Below are positions 52,074 through 61,127 of a stretch of 64,000 nucleotides of DNA, piece after piece; positions within the stretch are counted from its first letter, which is position 1, and each line of letters begins with the position of its first letter. Made by a program: the position numbers and the translations under genes. The notes under the pieces were generated by a model. It saw only the letters and a list, made by a program, of their open reading frames with translations, made no database searches and was not told the DNA's origin. The DNA comes from JABMOV01 sp964344305. GTDB taxonomy: Bacteria; Fidelibacterota; Marinisomatia; Marinisomatales; JABMOV01. The stretch is from positions 1 to 64,000 of the forward strand of contig CAYFMT010000006.1 in the NCBI GenBank assembly GCA_964344305.1, given 5' to 3'.

Positions 52074-52619
52074 TTGAAAAATCTGGATATTCGTTCCACA
52101 ACCATTCTTGGTGTGCGAAAGGGAAAGAATGTTGCCATGGGAGGCGATGGTCAGGTGACATTCGGTGACATGGCTTTCAAACAGAAAGCAGTCAAAGTGC
52201 GTGAATTTGAAACGGAAAAAGGCAAAGTACTGGGTGGATTTGCAGGCGCTGCTGCTGACGCACTCAATCTCTTTGAAAAATTTGAACAAAAACTGGATGA
52301 ATACGAAGGCGATCTACGTCGAGCAGTTGTAGAACTGGCCAAGGAGTGGCGAACAGACAAATACCTCCGTCACCTTGAAGCGCTTCTGGCCTTAATGGAC
52401 AAGCAGGGGAGCTACATCGTTTCCGGTGATGGGAATGTCATTGAACCGGATGGACCAATTATTGCCATTGGATCCGGTGGTGGGTTTGCCCAATCTGCTG
52501 CTGCAGCATTTCTGGAAAACAAATCATTATCCGCAACGGATATTGTAAAAAAATCCTTAAAGATAGCCGCAGATCTATGTATTTATACAAATGACAGCAT
52601 TACGGTTCTGGAGACATAG
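52074..52619 (+). CDS. hslV: ATP-dependent protease subunit HslV
   Basis: A 181-residue proteasome-like peptidase of the HslUV (ClpQY) protease. After a short propeptide (MKNLDIRS) the mature N-terminal Thr begins TTILGVRKGKNVAMGGDGQVTFGD. Later signatures are GKVLGGFAGAAADAL and AIGSGGGFAQSAAAA. The start is TTG at 52074 with AAAGGAGA at good spacing. One base separates it from hslU. Confidence 0.96.
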   Translation: MKNLDIRSTTILGVRKGKNVAMGGDGQVTFGDMAFKQKAVKVREFETEKGKVLGGFAGAAADALNLFEKFEQKLDEYEGDLRRAVVELAKEWRTDKYLRHLEALLALMDKQGSYIVSGDGNVIEPDGPIIAIGSGGGFAQSAAAAFLENKSLSATDIVKKSLKIAADLCIYTNDSITVLET

Positions 52620-52620
52620 C

Positions 52621-53964
52621 ATGAATGACCTGACACCGAAACAAATCGTACGCGAGCTCAACAAATATATCGTAGGCCAGGACAAAGCAAAAAGAGCCGT
52701 TGCCATCGCCATGCGAAATCGTTGGAGGCGACAACAGGTACCGGACTCCATGAGGGATGAGATCGTTCCGAATAATATAGTTCTTATTGGCCCCACCGGT
52801 GTGGGGAAAACGGAGATTTCACGCCGTCTGGCCCATCTTGCGAATGCACCGTTTTTAAAAATTGAAGCCAGCAAGTTTACCGAAGTAGGCTATGTTGGCA
52901 GGGATGTGGAATCCATCATAAGGGATTTGACAGACATTGCTGTAACTCAGGTTCGTCATGAGATGGAAGAAGAGGTGACTGAACGTGCTGTTGAACTGGC
53001 ACAATTACGACTGTTGGATCTGCTGTTCCCACCAGACACATTGTCCGCTGAAAGAAAAAAGAGTCCTGAAGCAGAGGACAGGTATCATCGCAATCGTGAA
53101 CGTCTGTTGAAGAAACTGGAAAATGGTGACTTTGAAGAAAAACTGGTAGACGTTGAAGTCACTGAAGATACCATGCCCAGCATGCAAATTTTTGGACCTC
53201 TGGGAATGGAAGACATTGGAGCAAATATCAAGGATATGCTGTCCAATGTCATGCCAGGAAGCAAAAAGAAACGACGCATGCGAGTGTATGAGGCGCGTGA
53301 AGTTCTTATTGAACAGGAAGCATATAATCTCATTGATCAGGATGAGGTTATACGGATTGCAAAAGAGCGTGTGGAGGACAATGGCATTGTATTCCTTGAT
53401 GAGATTGATAAAATCGTAGGTGAAAGCTCCACCGTGGGTCCTGATGTCAGTCGTGAAGGGGTTCAACGAGACCTCCTTCCAATCATAGAAGGAAGCACGG
53501 TCCAGACTAAGTATGGAATGATAAAAACAGACCATGTTCTTTTCATCTCCGCCGGGGCATTTCATGTATCCACGCCGTCTGATATGATACCGGAACTGCA
53601 GGGACGTTTTCCAATTCGTGTGGAAATGGATAAACTGTCAACAGGTGATTTTGTTAAGATCCTGACCCATCCAAAATCTGCATTGATAAAACAGTACAAA
53701 GCGTTGCTTGCCGCTGAGGGTGTGACACTTGATTTTGATCGTACCGCTATTCGGGCAATTGCAAAATTTGCCACGGAAGTGAACAACAAAACAGAAAACA
53801 TCGGTGCGAGAAGATTGCATACAATCATGACCACACTCCTTGATGAATATATGTTTGACCAGACGGGTGTCAAAAACAGCGAAATCACCATTACCAAGGA
53901 TATCGTGGAAGAAAAACTGGCTGATATCGCAGAGGACCAGGATTTAAGCAGATATATTTTATGA
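52621..53964 (+). CDS. hslU: ATP-dependent protease ATPase subunit HslU
   Basis: A 447-residue AAA+ unfoldase feeding HslV. It begins LTPKQIVRELNKYIVGQ. Walker A GPTGVGKTEI, pore motif GYVGRDVES, Walker B IVFLDEIDKI, and the sensor/arginine-finger region PELQGRFPIRVEM. The intermediate domain spans ~110-240. The C-terminal LSRYIL is the tail that docks into HslV. The ATG at 52621 is preferred over a longer frame inside hslV. Confidence 0.97.
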   Translation: MNDLTPKQIVRELNKYIVGQDKAKRAVAIAMRNRWRRQQVPDSMRDEIVPNNIVLIGPTGVGKTEISRRLAHLANAPFLKIEASKFTEVGYVGRDVESIIRDLTDIAVTQVRHEMEEEVTERAVELAQLRLLDLLFPPDTLSAERKKSPEAEDRYHRNRERLLKKLENGDFEEKLVDVEVTEDTMPSMQIFGPLGMEDIGANIKDMLSNVMPGSKKKRRMRVYEAREVLIEQEAYNLIDQDEVIRIAKERVEDNGIVFLDEIDKIVGESSTVGPDVSREGVQRDLLPIIEGSTVQTKYGMIKTDHVLFISAGAFHVSTPSDMIPELQGRFPIRVEMDKLSTGDFVKILTHPKSALIKQYKALLAAEGVTLDFDRTAIRAIAKFATEVNNKTENIGARRLHTIMTTLLDEYMFDQTGVKNSEITITKDIVEEKLADIAEDQDLSRYIL

Positions 53965-53977
53965 TGGAAAAAGTGTT

Positions 53978-54001
53978 AAGGATGAAGAAAGAAGGATGAA
54001 G
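53978..54001 (+). repeat. 10-bp direct repeat between hslU and argF
   Basis: AAGGATGAAG occurs at 53978-53987 and again at 53992-54001, a 14-base period. The 66-base purine-rich spacer is otherwise unremarkable, and the argF ribosome site (AGAGGAAG) lies just downstream. Confidence 0.45.
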
Positions 54002-54030
54002 TATCTGACAACCGAAAATAAGAGGAAGAA

Positions 54031-54948
54031 ATGACCAAGGATTTTTTACATATCAGGGATTTTTCAACATCTGAATTGCTGGACACACTGGAACTTGCAG
54101 GTGAGATCAAGGCAAAATTTCGAAATAAAGAAACCTTTCACCCGTTCAAAGATCGCTCACTTGCAATGATATTTGCAAAACCATCTGCCAGAACTCGAGT
54201 TTCCTTTGAAACTGGTTTCACCTGGATGGGTGGTCATGCCCTATACCTTGGCCCCAATGATATTGGGATTGGGAAACGTGAAGCCGTAAAGGATATTTCC
54301 AGGGTATTGAGCCGATACAATGATATGATCATGGCGAGATTATTCGAACACAGACATATGATAGAACTTGCCGAGCATGCGTCAATCCCAGTGATCAATG
54401 GTCTAACGGATTACAATCATCCCTGCCAGATCATGGCGGATATTTTAACCATTAAAGAACATCGGAAAACACTGGATGATTTAAAAGTGGTTTACGTGGG
54501 TGATGGAAACAATATTGTCCATTCCTGGCTACAGCTGGCATCACGATTACCCATGGAATTTGTCTGTGCATGTCCCCAGGGATATGAACCTGACAAAGAA
54601 ACCCTTTCGATGGTATCAGACTGTCAAAAGTCCACGGCTCAGGTTTCACATGATTTGGTGAAGGCGGTAAAGGGTGCGGATATTATTTATACGGATGTAT
54701 GGGCATCCATGGGACAGAAAGAAGAGGCAGAGGAAAGGGAAAAAATCTTTGCAGATTTTCAGGTAAATGAATTTGTTATGTCTCAGACCGGGAAAGAGTC
54801 GTTGTTCATGCATTGCCTCCCGGCGGAAAGAGGAAGAGAAGTATCGGACGGTGTTATGGAAGCAGATTATTCGATCGTTTTTGATGAAGCGGAGAATAGA
54901 ATGCATGCACAAAATGCAATCATGGTACAACTCTTTAAGAATCTCTAA
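54031..54948 (+). CDS. argF: Ornithine carbamoyltransferase
   Basis: A 305-residue carbamoyltransferase making citrulline from ornithine. The carbamoyl-phosphate loop reads KPSARTRVSFETG (canonical STRT is SART here). HPCQ appears in DYNHPCQIMADIL, and the ornithine site HCLPA in MHCLPAERGREV. DVWASMGQKEE and the C-terminal NRMHAQNAIM match OTC rather than PyrB. No other arginine gene is in the window except argS. Confidence 0.94.
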   Translation: MTKDFLHIRDFSTSELLDTLELAGEIKAKFRNKETFHPFKDRSLAMIFAKPSARTRVSFETGFTWMGGHALYLGPNDIGIGKREAVKDISRVLSRYNDMIMARLFEHRHMIELAEHASIPVINGLTDYNHPCQIMADILTIKEHRKTLDDLKVVYVGDGNNIVHSWLQLASRLPMEFVCACPQGYEPDKETLSMVSDCQKSTAQVSHDLVKAVKGADIIYTDVWASMGQKEEAEEREKIFADFQVNEFVMSQTGKESLFMHCLPAERGREVSDGVMEADYSIVFDEAENRMHAQNAIMVQLFKNL

Positions 54949-54953
54949 GAAAA

Positions 54954-54976
54954 GGGGTGGATCGGACGGCCACCTT
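54954..54976. terminator. Possible bidirectional terminator between argF and the FxLYD gene
   Basis: GGTGG (54956-54960) pairs with CCACC (54970-54974), extendable by G-T pairs, in the 39-base convergent gap. Short T-rich tracts follow on the minus strand. Weak evidence. Confidence 0.35.
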
Positions 54977-54987
54977 ATAATAGGGTA

Positions 54988-55719
54988 CTAGTCTTCTTCT
55001 GACCAGTGAATGTCAAATGTCCGGTAGGATACCCGGCTTTGATCTTGAACTGAAACGACTATCTCAACGTCAGCAGTTTTTCCGGGATCGATCATCGTAT
55101 CAGAAATAACACCGGTACCATAGATCATTTCTTTTCCATTTACAAATGCGGAATCCAACCCAATCTCTTCTGTGGTACTGGTCCATAAATGTGCAATGAC
55201 CCTTACAAAATCTGCACGCCGTTGCCCGGTGTTTTTTACACGACCCTTAATGATTTCTTTTTTGGGGTAGGCAAATACCTGGGGATCACTTACCCATTCG
55301 ACATGTGGTGAAAGTCGCGTCTCCTCGTCAACTTTAACCACATGTTTTCGATCTATGACAAGCATTCCAAGTTGTGTTCGAATCGTGAGCTCCAGATCGG
55401 TTTCACGTATAATTTCACCAAGAACCACAGTACCATTGTTTAAAATGATTCGATGCTGAAGTTCAGGCTTTCTAACCAATTCAAGCAGCCTGGGGTCAAT
55501 CTCTGGCATTGCCTTTCGCTTTTCATAGACCCGAATGACTTGCTTCAATGAATCGATTTCATTCTTCAATTCATCCAGTTCATATCGGTATTCGAAAAAT
55601 GGCTCACCATCTGGAAGTACGGACGTGGTATCCTGGTCCGGTTTTAATGGTGGAATGGTTTCTGTATCCTGAGCGAATAATGAAATAGAAACCAGGAGGA
55701 ACAGCATCATGTATTTCAT
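54988..55719 (-). CDS. Secreted FxLYD-domain protein of unknown function
   Basis: A 243-residue exported protein with a signal peptide (MMLFLLVSISLFAQ). A short coiled coil (YELDELKNEIDSLKQVIRVYEKRK) precedes an SH3/LSm-like strand region (RIILNNGTVVLGEIIRETDLELTI). The C-terminal beta-sandwich matches the FxLYD pattern (IIKGRVKNTGQRRADFVRVIAHLW...GTGVISDTMIDPGKTADVEIVV). FxLYD modules are extracytoplasmic and of unknown role. The start overlaps the HEAT lipoprotein stop by four bases, so the two probably work together. Confidence 0.75.
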   Translation of the reverse strand: MKYMMLFLLVSISLFAQDTETIPPLKPDQDTTSVLPDGEPFFEYRYELDELKNEIDSLKQVIRVYEKRKAMPEIDPRLLELVRKPELQHRIILNNGTVVLGEIIRETDLELTIRTQLGMLVIDRKHVVKVDEETRLSPHVEWVSDPQVFAYPKKEIIKGRVKNTGQRRADFVRVIAHLWTSTTEEIGLDSAFVNGKEMIYGTGVISDTMIDPGKTADVEIVVSVQDQSRVSYRTFDIHWSEED

Positions 55720-56855
55720 GATGAACGTCCTTTCATCTGTGCATGAAAAGCACGCCTGCGTATTTCTTCACGGTAATGATCCTCCTGACGAAGTTTTTTC
55801 ACCGCGCTGAGAATATGTGTATACAAATGATAGTTCTCAGGTTCATCCAGGAGAGGTAGCAGGGATGCAATCACATCAGGGTCTCCATATTCACCAAGTT
55901 TCTCTATTGCTTTTGCCCTGAGCTGGCGAGGGTAGTCTTTGCCATTGGCAATTTCTATAACGGTCTTGATGACCTCCGGTTCATTGAAATCGCCCAGGGC
56001 ATCCAGTAATGTATTCAGTAGACTGAAGTATTCCTTTTTTCCAGTATTGTAAGTATCCAGAAGCGTGAGCACGAGGTTTTCCTGTTTAACACCAGCCATG
56101 GTGTTCAGGGCGAAATCCCGAACCTCTGTATTGGTTTCCGGGTCACCAAGAAGCTCAGTAAAAGCACCAACCACCTCAGTTGCCTCCTTCTTTCCAAGGA
56201 TTTCCACAGCCCGGTTTCGGACCCCAATATTGATGTCAGGATCTCTGGCGATTTTCATCAGAACAGGTATGGCTTCATTATCCCCGATGGCACCGAGAGT
56301 TTCAGCCAGGAGTTTTTCTGTTCTGGATAGATTGGCCTTCGAGACTTCATAAAGATCCAGTAATGTAATAATCTGATCCTTGGTTCGAACCTTGTTCAGG
56401 TTTTTCACCAGGACCATATGCAACTCATTTGATTTCTCTTCAATTCGATGCATGGATTGCACCATGGCTTCAGGTGCTTTTGGGTTGTCTCTGAATTGTG
56501 CAAGAAATTCGATGGAGGCAATCATGAATGTCATGTCCAGTGCGTCTGCTTCTGCCACCACTTCTGCAAGAGCGTTCAGGGCAGTTGGATGATGTGTTTC
56601 AGCCAGGGCTTCTCCGGCTGAAAGGCGAATATCAAGAGGAAGATTAGCATCCTGGTAAATGACAATGAGTTCTTCCAGTGCCTGGATCCGTCCATCACGA
56701 TACGCATTTCGGAGCTTTTCTATATCACTGGGCTGCACATTACCGTAGGAGGATTTCTTCCCGCCAAACAACTTCATCTGCCGAAGTTTGGAACAACCTC
56801 CAAACATCAGCAAGATGGATATGGACAGTATGATTAACCTAGTCTGAGTATTCAT
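55716..56855 (-). CDS. HEAT-repeat lipoprotein
   Basis: A 379-residue protein with lipobox LMFGGC at the end of its signal peptide. Tandem HEAT/PBS-lyase-type repeats fill residues ~45-370 (LIVIYQDANLPLDIRLSAGEAL, ARDPDINIGVRNRAVEILGKKEATEV, LLGDPETNTEVRDFALNTM, DYPRQLRAKAIEKLGEYGDPDV). Probably a periplasmic scaffold. The start overlaps the end of the lpxH-like gene by 17 bases. Confidence 0.85.
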   Translation of the reverse strand: MNTQTRLIILSISILLMFGGCSKLRQMKLFGGKKSSYGNVQPSDIEKLRNAYRDGRIQALEELIVIYQDANLPLDIRLSAGEALAETHHPTALNALAEVVAEADALDMTFMIASIEFLAQFRDNPKAPEAMVQSMHRIEEKSNELHMVLVKNLNKVRTKDQIITLLDLYEVSKANLSRTEKLLAETLGAIGDNEAIPVLMKIARDPDINIGVRNRAVEILGKKEATEVVGAFTELLGDPETNTEVRDFALNTMAGVKQENLVLTLLDTYNTGKKEYFSLLNTLLDALGDFNEPEVIKTVIEIANGKDYPRQLRAKAIEKLGEYGDPDVIASLLPLLDEPENYHLYTHILSAVKKLRQEDHYREEIRRRAFHAQMKGRSS

Positions 56856-57579
56856 AAGGAATTAGTGTTAATTCTGAACCATCAAAATACCCGTAACTGG
56901 GCGCATGAATCCAGTCTCCAAGGATTAAAAGTTTTCCACCGTTTACATCCCGATCAACCCGCTGATGATAGTGCCCGGAAATAACGTAGTCTATCGTTCC
57001 GACAGTTTGTTTTTCAGCATACGTCATCAATTCATTCTGAACGCGATTGTTGTAGTCATCACTGTGACCATTTCGGTATCCTCTGTTGGATATCCAGTGT
57101 GCAAATGCATAGCCAATGTTGGAGTGGAGCCATCGATATAGCCAGATAAAAACAGGGTTCCGAATAACGGCTTTTAATATTCGATATCCGTGATCCCAGG
57201 AGAGGATACCATCGCCATGTGTGAGGTGGAATGATTTGCCTTCACAGTCAAACTCCAAATGCTCTAGATAAACATTTGTCATAAGTTTGTCGGACATGAA
57301 AGACTGAACCCAGTAATCGTGATTCCCAAGGATGTAGTGGACATCAATTTCTGCATCTCTCAGTTTCTGTATTTCTACATACAGGTCAAAGTACATTTTG
57401 GGAATAGTATGTGGGTATTCAAAATAAAAATCAAACAAGTCACCCACAATAAACAGGGTTCCTCCCGTTTCCCGAACTCGCTGAAGAAATGAGAAAAAGT
57501 GCCGCTGACGCCGTCTGGATTTTTCTGACTCAGTTAGCATTAAGTGGACGTCAGAAACGAAATAGAGAGGACATTCCAT
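56839..57579 (-). CDS. lpxH: UDP-2,3-diacylglucosamine hydrolase-like phosphoesterase (LpxH-like)
   Basis: A 246-residue calcineurin-fold enzyme with FVSDVHL, IVGDLFDFYFEY, ILGNHDYWV, LTHGDGI and ISGHYHQRV. The DLFD and HGD patterns and the overall length fit LpxH/LpxH2, which makes lipid X in lipid A synthesis, consistent with the LPS genes elsewhere in the window. The LpxI alternative was not seen. The ATG at 57579 is preferred over a TTG two codons earlier. Confidence 0.8.
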   Translation of the reverse strand: MECPLYFVSDVHLMLTESEKSRRRQRHFFSFLQRVRETGGTLFIVGDLFDFYFEYPHTIPKMYFDLYVEIQKLRDAEIDVHYILGNHDYWVQSFMSDKLMTNVYLEHLEFDCEGKSFHLTHGDGILSWDHGYRILKAVIRNPVFIWLYRWLHSNIGYAFAHWISNRGYRNGHSDDYNNRVQNELMTYAEKQTVGTIDYVISGHYHQRVDRDVNGGKLLILGDWIHAPSYGYFDGSELTLIPYEYSD

Positions 57580-57725
57580 AGACAAATAACTTATGACCGA
57601 ATAAGAATTCGCACAAATGTCTTTTTAACGTCTTTCCTGTAACGTAATCCAATAATAATCTCTTTGGATAGCATTAGGAGGTAATTTCGTCAATTGACAT
57701 TTCATGGAAATAACCCTAATCTTCC

Positions 57726-60700
57726 GTGGAACTGAGCAAAAAAACAGTCGTACTCAAACCAGTGAAAAACATTATTATCACAATTTTCCTGATCTCCTGT
57801 CAGGTACTCTTTGCCCAATTTGGTCAAAATAAGGTGCAATACCGTTCATTTGACTGGGAATACATCAAATCCAGCCATTTTGATATTTATTATTACAACG
57901 AGTCCTATGATCTGGCCACGTTTACTGCAGAGGTTGCTGAGGAAGCCTATGAGCAAATCTCCAAGCATCTGCGGTGGGTTCTGCGGAAACCTGTATCGAT
58001 CATTGTGTATGACTCACACAATGATTTTCAGCAGACCAATATAACATGGAGTTATATGACTGAGGGAATTGGTGGTGTGACAGAACTATTTAAAAACCGT
58101 GTGGTATTGCCTTTTGAAGGGAATTATGAACAGTTTCGCCATGTTGTGCACCATGAGCTCGTTCATGCCATGATCAATGACATGGTTTACGGTGGGAATA
58201 TTCAAAGCATCATTTCAGGAAAGCAAAGATTGAATATACCGCTGTGGACCAATGAAGGCCTGTCAGAATATCTCTCCCAGAACTGGGACACAAAAGCGGA
58301 TATGATCATACGTGATATTGCCATCAATGAATACATTCCGAAAGTCCAGGAACTGGATTATTACATGGCGTACAAAGGTGGTCAATCGGTGTGGAGATTT
58401 ATTTCTCAGACCTACGGTCGTGAAATGGTGGGTGAAATCTTTGCAGCCATGAAAAAAACCCAACGCGCTGAAAAAGGTTTTTCGCAGGCCTTGGGTATGG
58501 ATTTTGATGATCTGACAGAAAAATGGCACAAATACCTTAAGAAGGAGTATTGGCCGGATATTGCTGGCAGGGATGAAATTGAGGATATTGCCAAGAAACT
58601 CACTGATCACGAAAAGACAAGAAATTACTATAACATATCGCCTGCGGTTTCTCCGGATGGTAGTCAAATAGCCATTCTTTCTGATCGTTCCGGATACGCG
58701 GATATCTATCTGCTGGATGCCATTACCGGTGAAGAAATCAAGAGGCTTGTTAAAGGGAATCGATCCATTGATTTTGAGGAATTAAAGTGGCTTCAACCGG
58801 GAATATCCTGGTCTCCGGATGGTACCCATATAGTCCTGGCTGCGAAATCTGGGAAACGAGATGCATTGCATCTCATCAATGTAGAAACTCGTAAATCTGA
58901 GATGATCCATCTGGAATTTGATGGATTATTTACGGCAGCATGGTCCCCTGATGGTCAGCGACTGGCATTTGTTGGGAATCAAGGGAAAGCAAGCGACCTC
59001 TATTTATATGATCTGGAAACCAAATCTCTATCGAATATTACTCAGGATATTTTTTCTGACTCAGAGCCTGTTTGGAATAGCTCTGGTACTCAATTGGCAT
59101 TTGTATCAGACAGGGGACCGTATTTAAAAGATGGTGTACATGAAGAAACACAGGTGGTGTTTGATTCAAATATGTATACCCATGAATACAGCCAGACCGA
59201 TATCTATATCATTGATGTTCAATCCAGGGAGATCCAGCGCATTACACGGACTGATTACAGCGAAAACTATCCTGTATGGGCGCATACGAACCCCGTCTTG
59301 TTTTATACAGCAGACTATAATGGTGTGTGGAATATTCACCGTTACGATAATCTTTCGAAAGAAACGGTGCCTGTAACAAATATCCTCACCGGTATTCAAC
59401 AGCTGAGCTTAACTCAGGATGATCAGGTTCTGGTCTTTGCCGGTTATGCCAGCAGAGGATGGGATATTTACAGTTTAACAAATCCGTTGGGTTTGCCTGA
59501 AGTATCCGTGGCCGTTTCAAATTATATAGCCACAAGGGATTCCATCGATGATTCCATAGTGGACATGAGACTGGATAAAAAGCGGGATGGGATCATCAAT
59601 ACGCAATCCAGGGGTGATTACAGCCAATACATCTTTGCCCCTCACTATGATAAGTACAATCTGGGGTATACTGAGACTAACCAGATGGAGGATGAACTAA
59701 GCAGCGATACTACCCGGCAGTCCGATTCCTTTTTGCCGCACGCCTATAAAACACGATTCACTCTGGATATGGTGAGCGGTAATCTGTCCATCAGTTCGTT
59801 GTTTGGGGCTCAGGGCATGACCTATTTTACCTGGAGTGATATCATGGGAGATCATCAGATTACCCTTGGGACGGAAATGGTTTTAACCCTCGAAAACAGC
59901 GATTATTTCTTATCCTACGCCTACTTAAAAAATCGTGTAAACTGGTATTTTACCGGATTTCAGACAGCGGATTTCTTCTCTGATGTATACTCAACCCAGA
60001 TTGCACGATTAAGACACTACGGGGCGGCCCTGTATGCAGCCGTCCCCTTAAATCGATTTATGCGCTTTGATGTTGGAGCGTCATACCATACCATCAATTA
60101 TCAACAGTGGCAGCAAGATAACCTGACTTTAGAATATGAGGTTGTCCAGGAAGATGGTTTTTCTGCCACCCTGCCCATTACCAGTTGGGTTTTTGATAAC
60201 ACAGTTTATGGTTATACTGGACCTGTAGATGGCACACGACAAAATGTTTCATTCTTTACCAGTCCAAAAACGGGGAAGGATGGCATTGAGTTTTACACCC
60301 TCTCATGGGATTTCCGCAAATATTGGCTCATTGGTCGGGAATATTCACTGGCCTTCAGGTTCTTCACTGGAAAAAGTGTGGGACCAAATGCACAAAAATA
60401 TATACTGGGTGGATTGCCGTACTGGTTATTTGGTCGCGGTGAGACAGATGGGGAAAAGGATAAAAGCAATTATCGAGATGGAATACTAAACACTGATAAT
60501 GAAACACTTCTGGAAGACATCTATTTCGCCAATTACGCTACGCCTGTCCGCGGCAGCCGCTATTATGAGCGATTTGGTACCAATGTTATTCTGTCCAACA
60601 TGGAGTTCAGGTTTCCCTTTATTAATTATCTGGCTCTGGGTTTTCCATTTAAAGCTATTTTTGGTAACATTCGGGGACACACATTCTTTGATATTGGTGC

Positions 60701-60923
60701 TGCCTGGGATAACCCAAAGGAATTCACTGATACAGACTATATGATGAATAAATATGGTCAGGGTATTTCAGCACTGGCAACGCCAACTATCCGGGGATTT
60801 GGTGTGGGTATGAAAATAAATCTCGGATACTTTCTATTAAGATTTGATACGGCCTGGGATGTGAATTCCGATGGGGGTTATTCTCGCCCACAGTACTATT
60901 TGTCACTGGGACCGGATTTTTAG
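57726..60923 (+). CDS. Gluzincin peptidase / PD40 propeller / outer-membrane barrel fusion
   Basis: A 1065-residue exported protein. After a signal peptide (IIITIFLISCQVLFA) comes a peptidase-MA-like gluzincin domain. Its zinc site is His143-Glu144-x-x-His147 (HHELVHAM), with Glu177 in TNEGLSEYL. Residues ~300-600 carry PD40/TolB-type blades (ISPAVSPDGSQIAILSDRSG, ISWSPDGTHIVLAAKSG, AAWSPDGQRLAFVGNQG). From ~670 the protein looks like an Omp85-related surface-antigen barrel, ending YYLSLGPDF with a terminal Phe. The start is GTG at 57726 without a nearby ribosome site. A role in outer-membrane protein handling is plausible but untested. Confidence 0.85.
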   Translation: MELSKKTVVLKPVKNIIITIFLISCQVLFAQFGQNKVQYRSFDWEYIKSSHFDIYYYNESYDLATFTAEVAEEAYEQISKHLRWVLRKPVSIIVYDSHNDFQQTNITWSYMTEGIGGVTELFKNRVVLPFEGNYEQFRHVVHHELVHAMINDMVYGGNIQSIISGKQRLNIPLWTNEGLSEYLSQNWDTKADMIIRDIAINEYIPKVQELDYYMAYKGGQSVWRFISQTYGREMVGEIFAAMKKTQRAEKGFSQALGMDFDDLTEKWHKYLKKEYWPDIAGRDEIEDIAKKLTDHEKTRNYYNISPAVSPDGSQIAILSDRSGYADIYLLDAITGEEIKRLVKGNRSIDFEELKWLQPGISWSPDGTHIVLAAKSGKRDALHLINVETRKSEMIHLEFDGLFTAAWSPDGQRLAFVGNQGKASDLYLYDLETKSLSNITQDIFSDSEPVWNSSGTQLAFVSDRGPYLKDGVHEETQVVFDSNMYTHEYSQTDIYIIDVQSREIQRITRTDYSENYPVWAHTNPVLFYTADYNGVWNIHRYDNLSKETVPVTNILTGIQQLSLTQDDQVLVFAGYASRGWDIYSLTNPLGLPEVSVAVSNYIATRDSIDDSIVDMRLDKKRDGIINTQSRGDYSQYIFAPHYDKYNLGYTETNQMEDELSSDTTRQSDSFLPHAYKTRFTLDMVSGNLSISSLFGAQGMTYFTWSDIMGDHQITLGTEMVLTLENSDYFLSYAYLKNRVNWYFTGFQTADFFSDVYSTQIARLRHYGAALYAAVPLNRFMRFDVGASYHTINYQQWQQDNLTLEYEVVQEDGFSATLPITSWVFDNTVYGYTGPVDGTRQNVSFFTSPKTGKDGIEFYTLSWDFRKYWLIGREYSLAFRFFTGKSVGPNAQKYILGGLPYWLFGRGETDGEKDKSNYRDGILNTDNETLLEDIYFANYATPVRGSRYYERFGTNVILSNMEFRFPFINYLALGFPFKAIFGNIRGHTFFDIGAAWDNPKEFTDTDYMMNKYGQGISALATPTIRGFGVGMKINLGYFLLRFDTAWDVNSDGGYSRPQYYLSLGPDF

Positions 60924-61010
60924 TAAAAAGTGTGTACTCCCATCACATGTTGGGGGTTAGTAGAATAGTATAAATTATAAATGATGAACAAGGATCATCA
61001 TCTCCTGTCA

Positions 61011-61090
61011 TGCACTTGAACACCATATCACCAGAACACTTTACCACCGTAACACCTTAACACTCTATCACATTAACACCTTATTACTTA
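61011..61090. repeat. Degenerate 8-bp tandem repeat (consensus AACACCTT), ~10 units
   Basis: In strict 8-base phase the units are TGCACTTG, AACACCAT, ATCACCAG, AACACTTT, ACCACCGT, AACACCTT, AACACTCT, ATCACATT, AACACCTT and ATTACTTA. CAC (or TAC) at positions 3-5 is kept in nearly all. It fills most of the 204-base gap before radA. Function unknown. Confidence 0.7.
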
Positions 61091-61127
61091 TTTTATCCTG
61101 TAATCCCAATTAACTTTGTAATTCACC

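Noticed and set aside
53005..53565. A 186-codon minus-strand frame inside hslU
   Set aside because: Antisense to a highly conserved gene; product rich in Phe and His without domain signals.
53961..53999. A 12-codon frame after hslU
   Set aside because: Overlaps the hslU stop, falls in the purine-rich repeat and lacks a ribosome site of its own.
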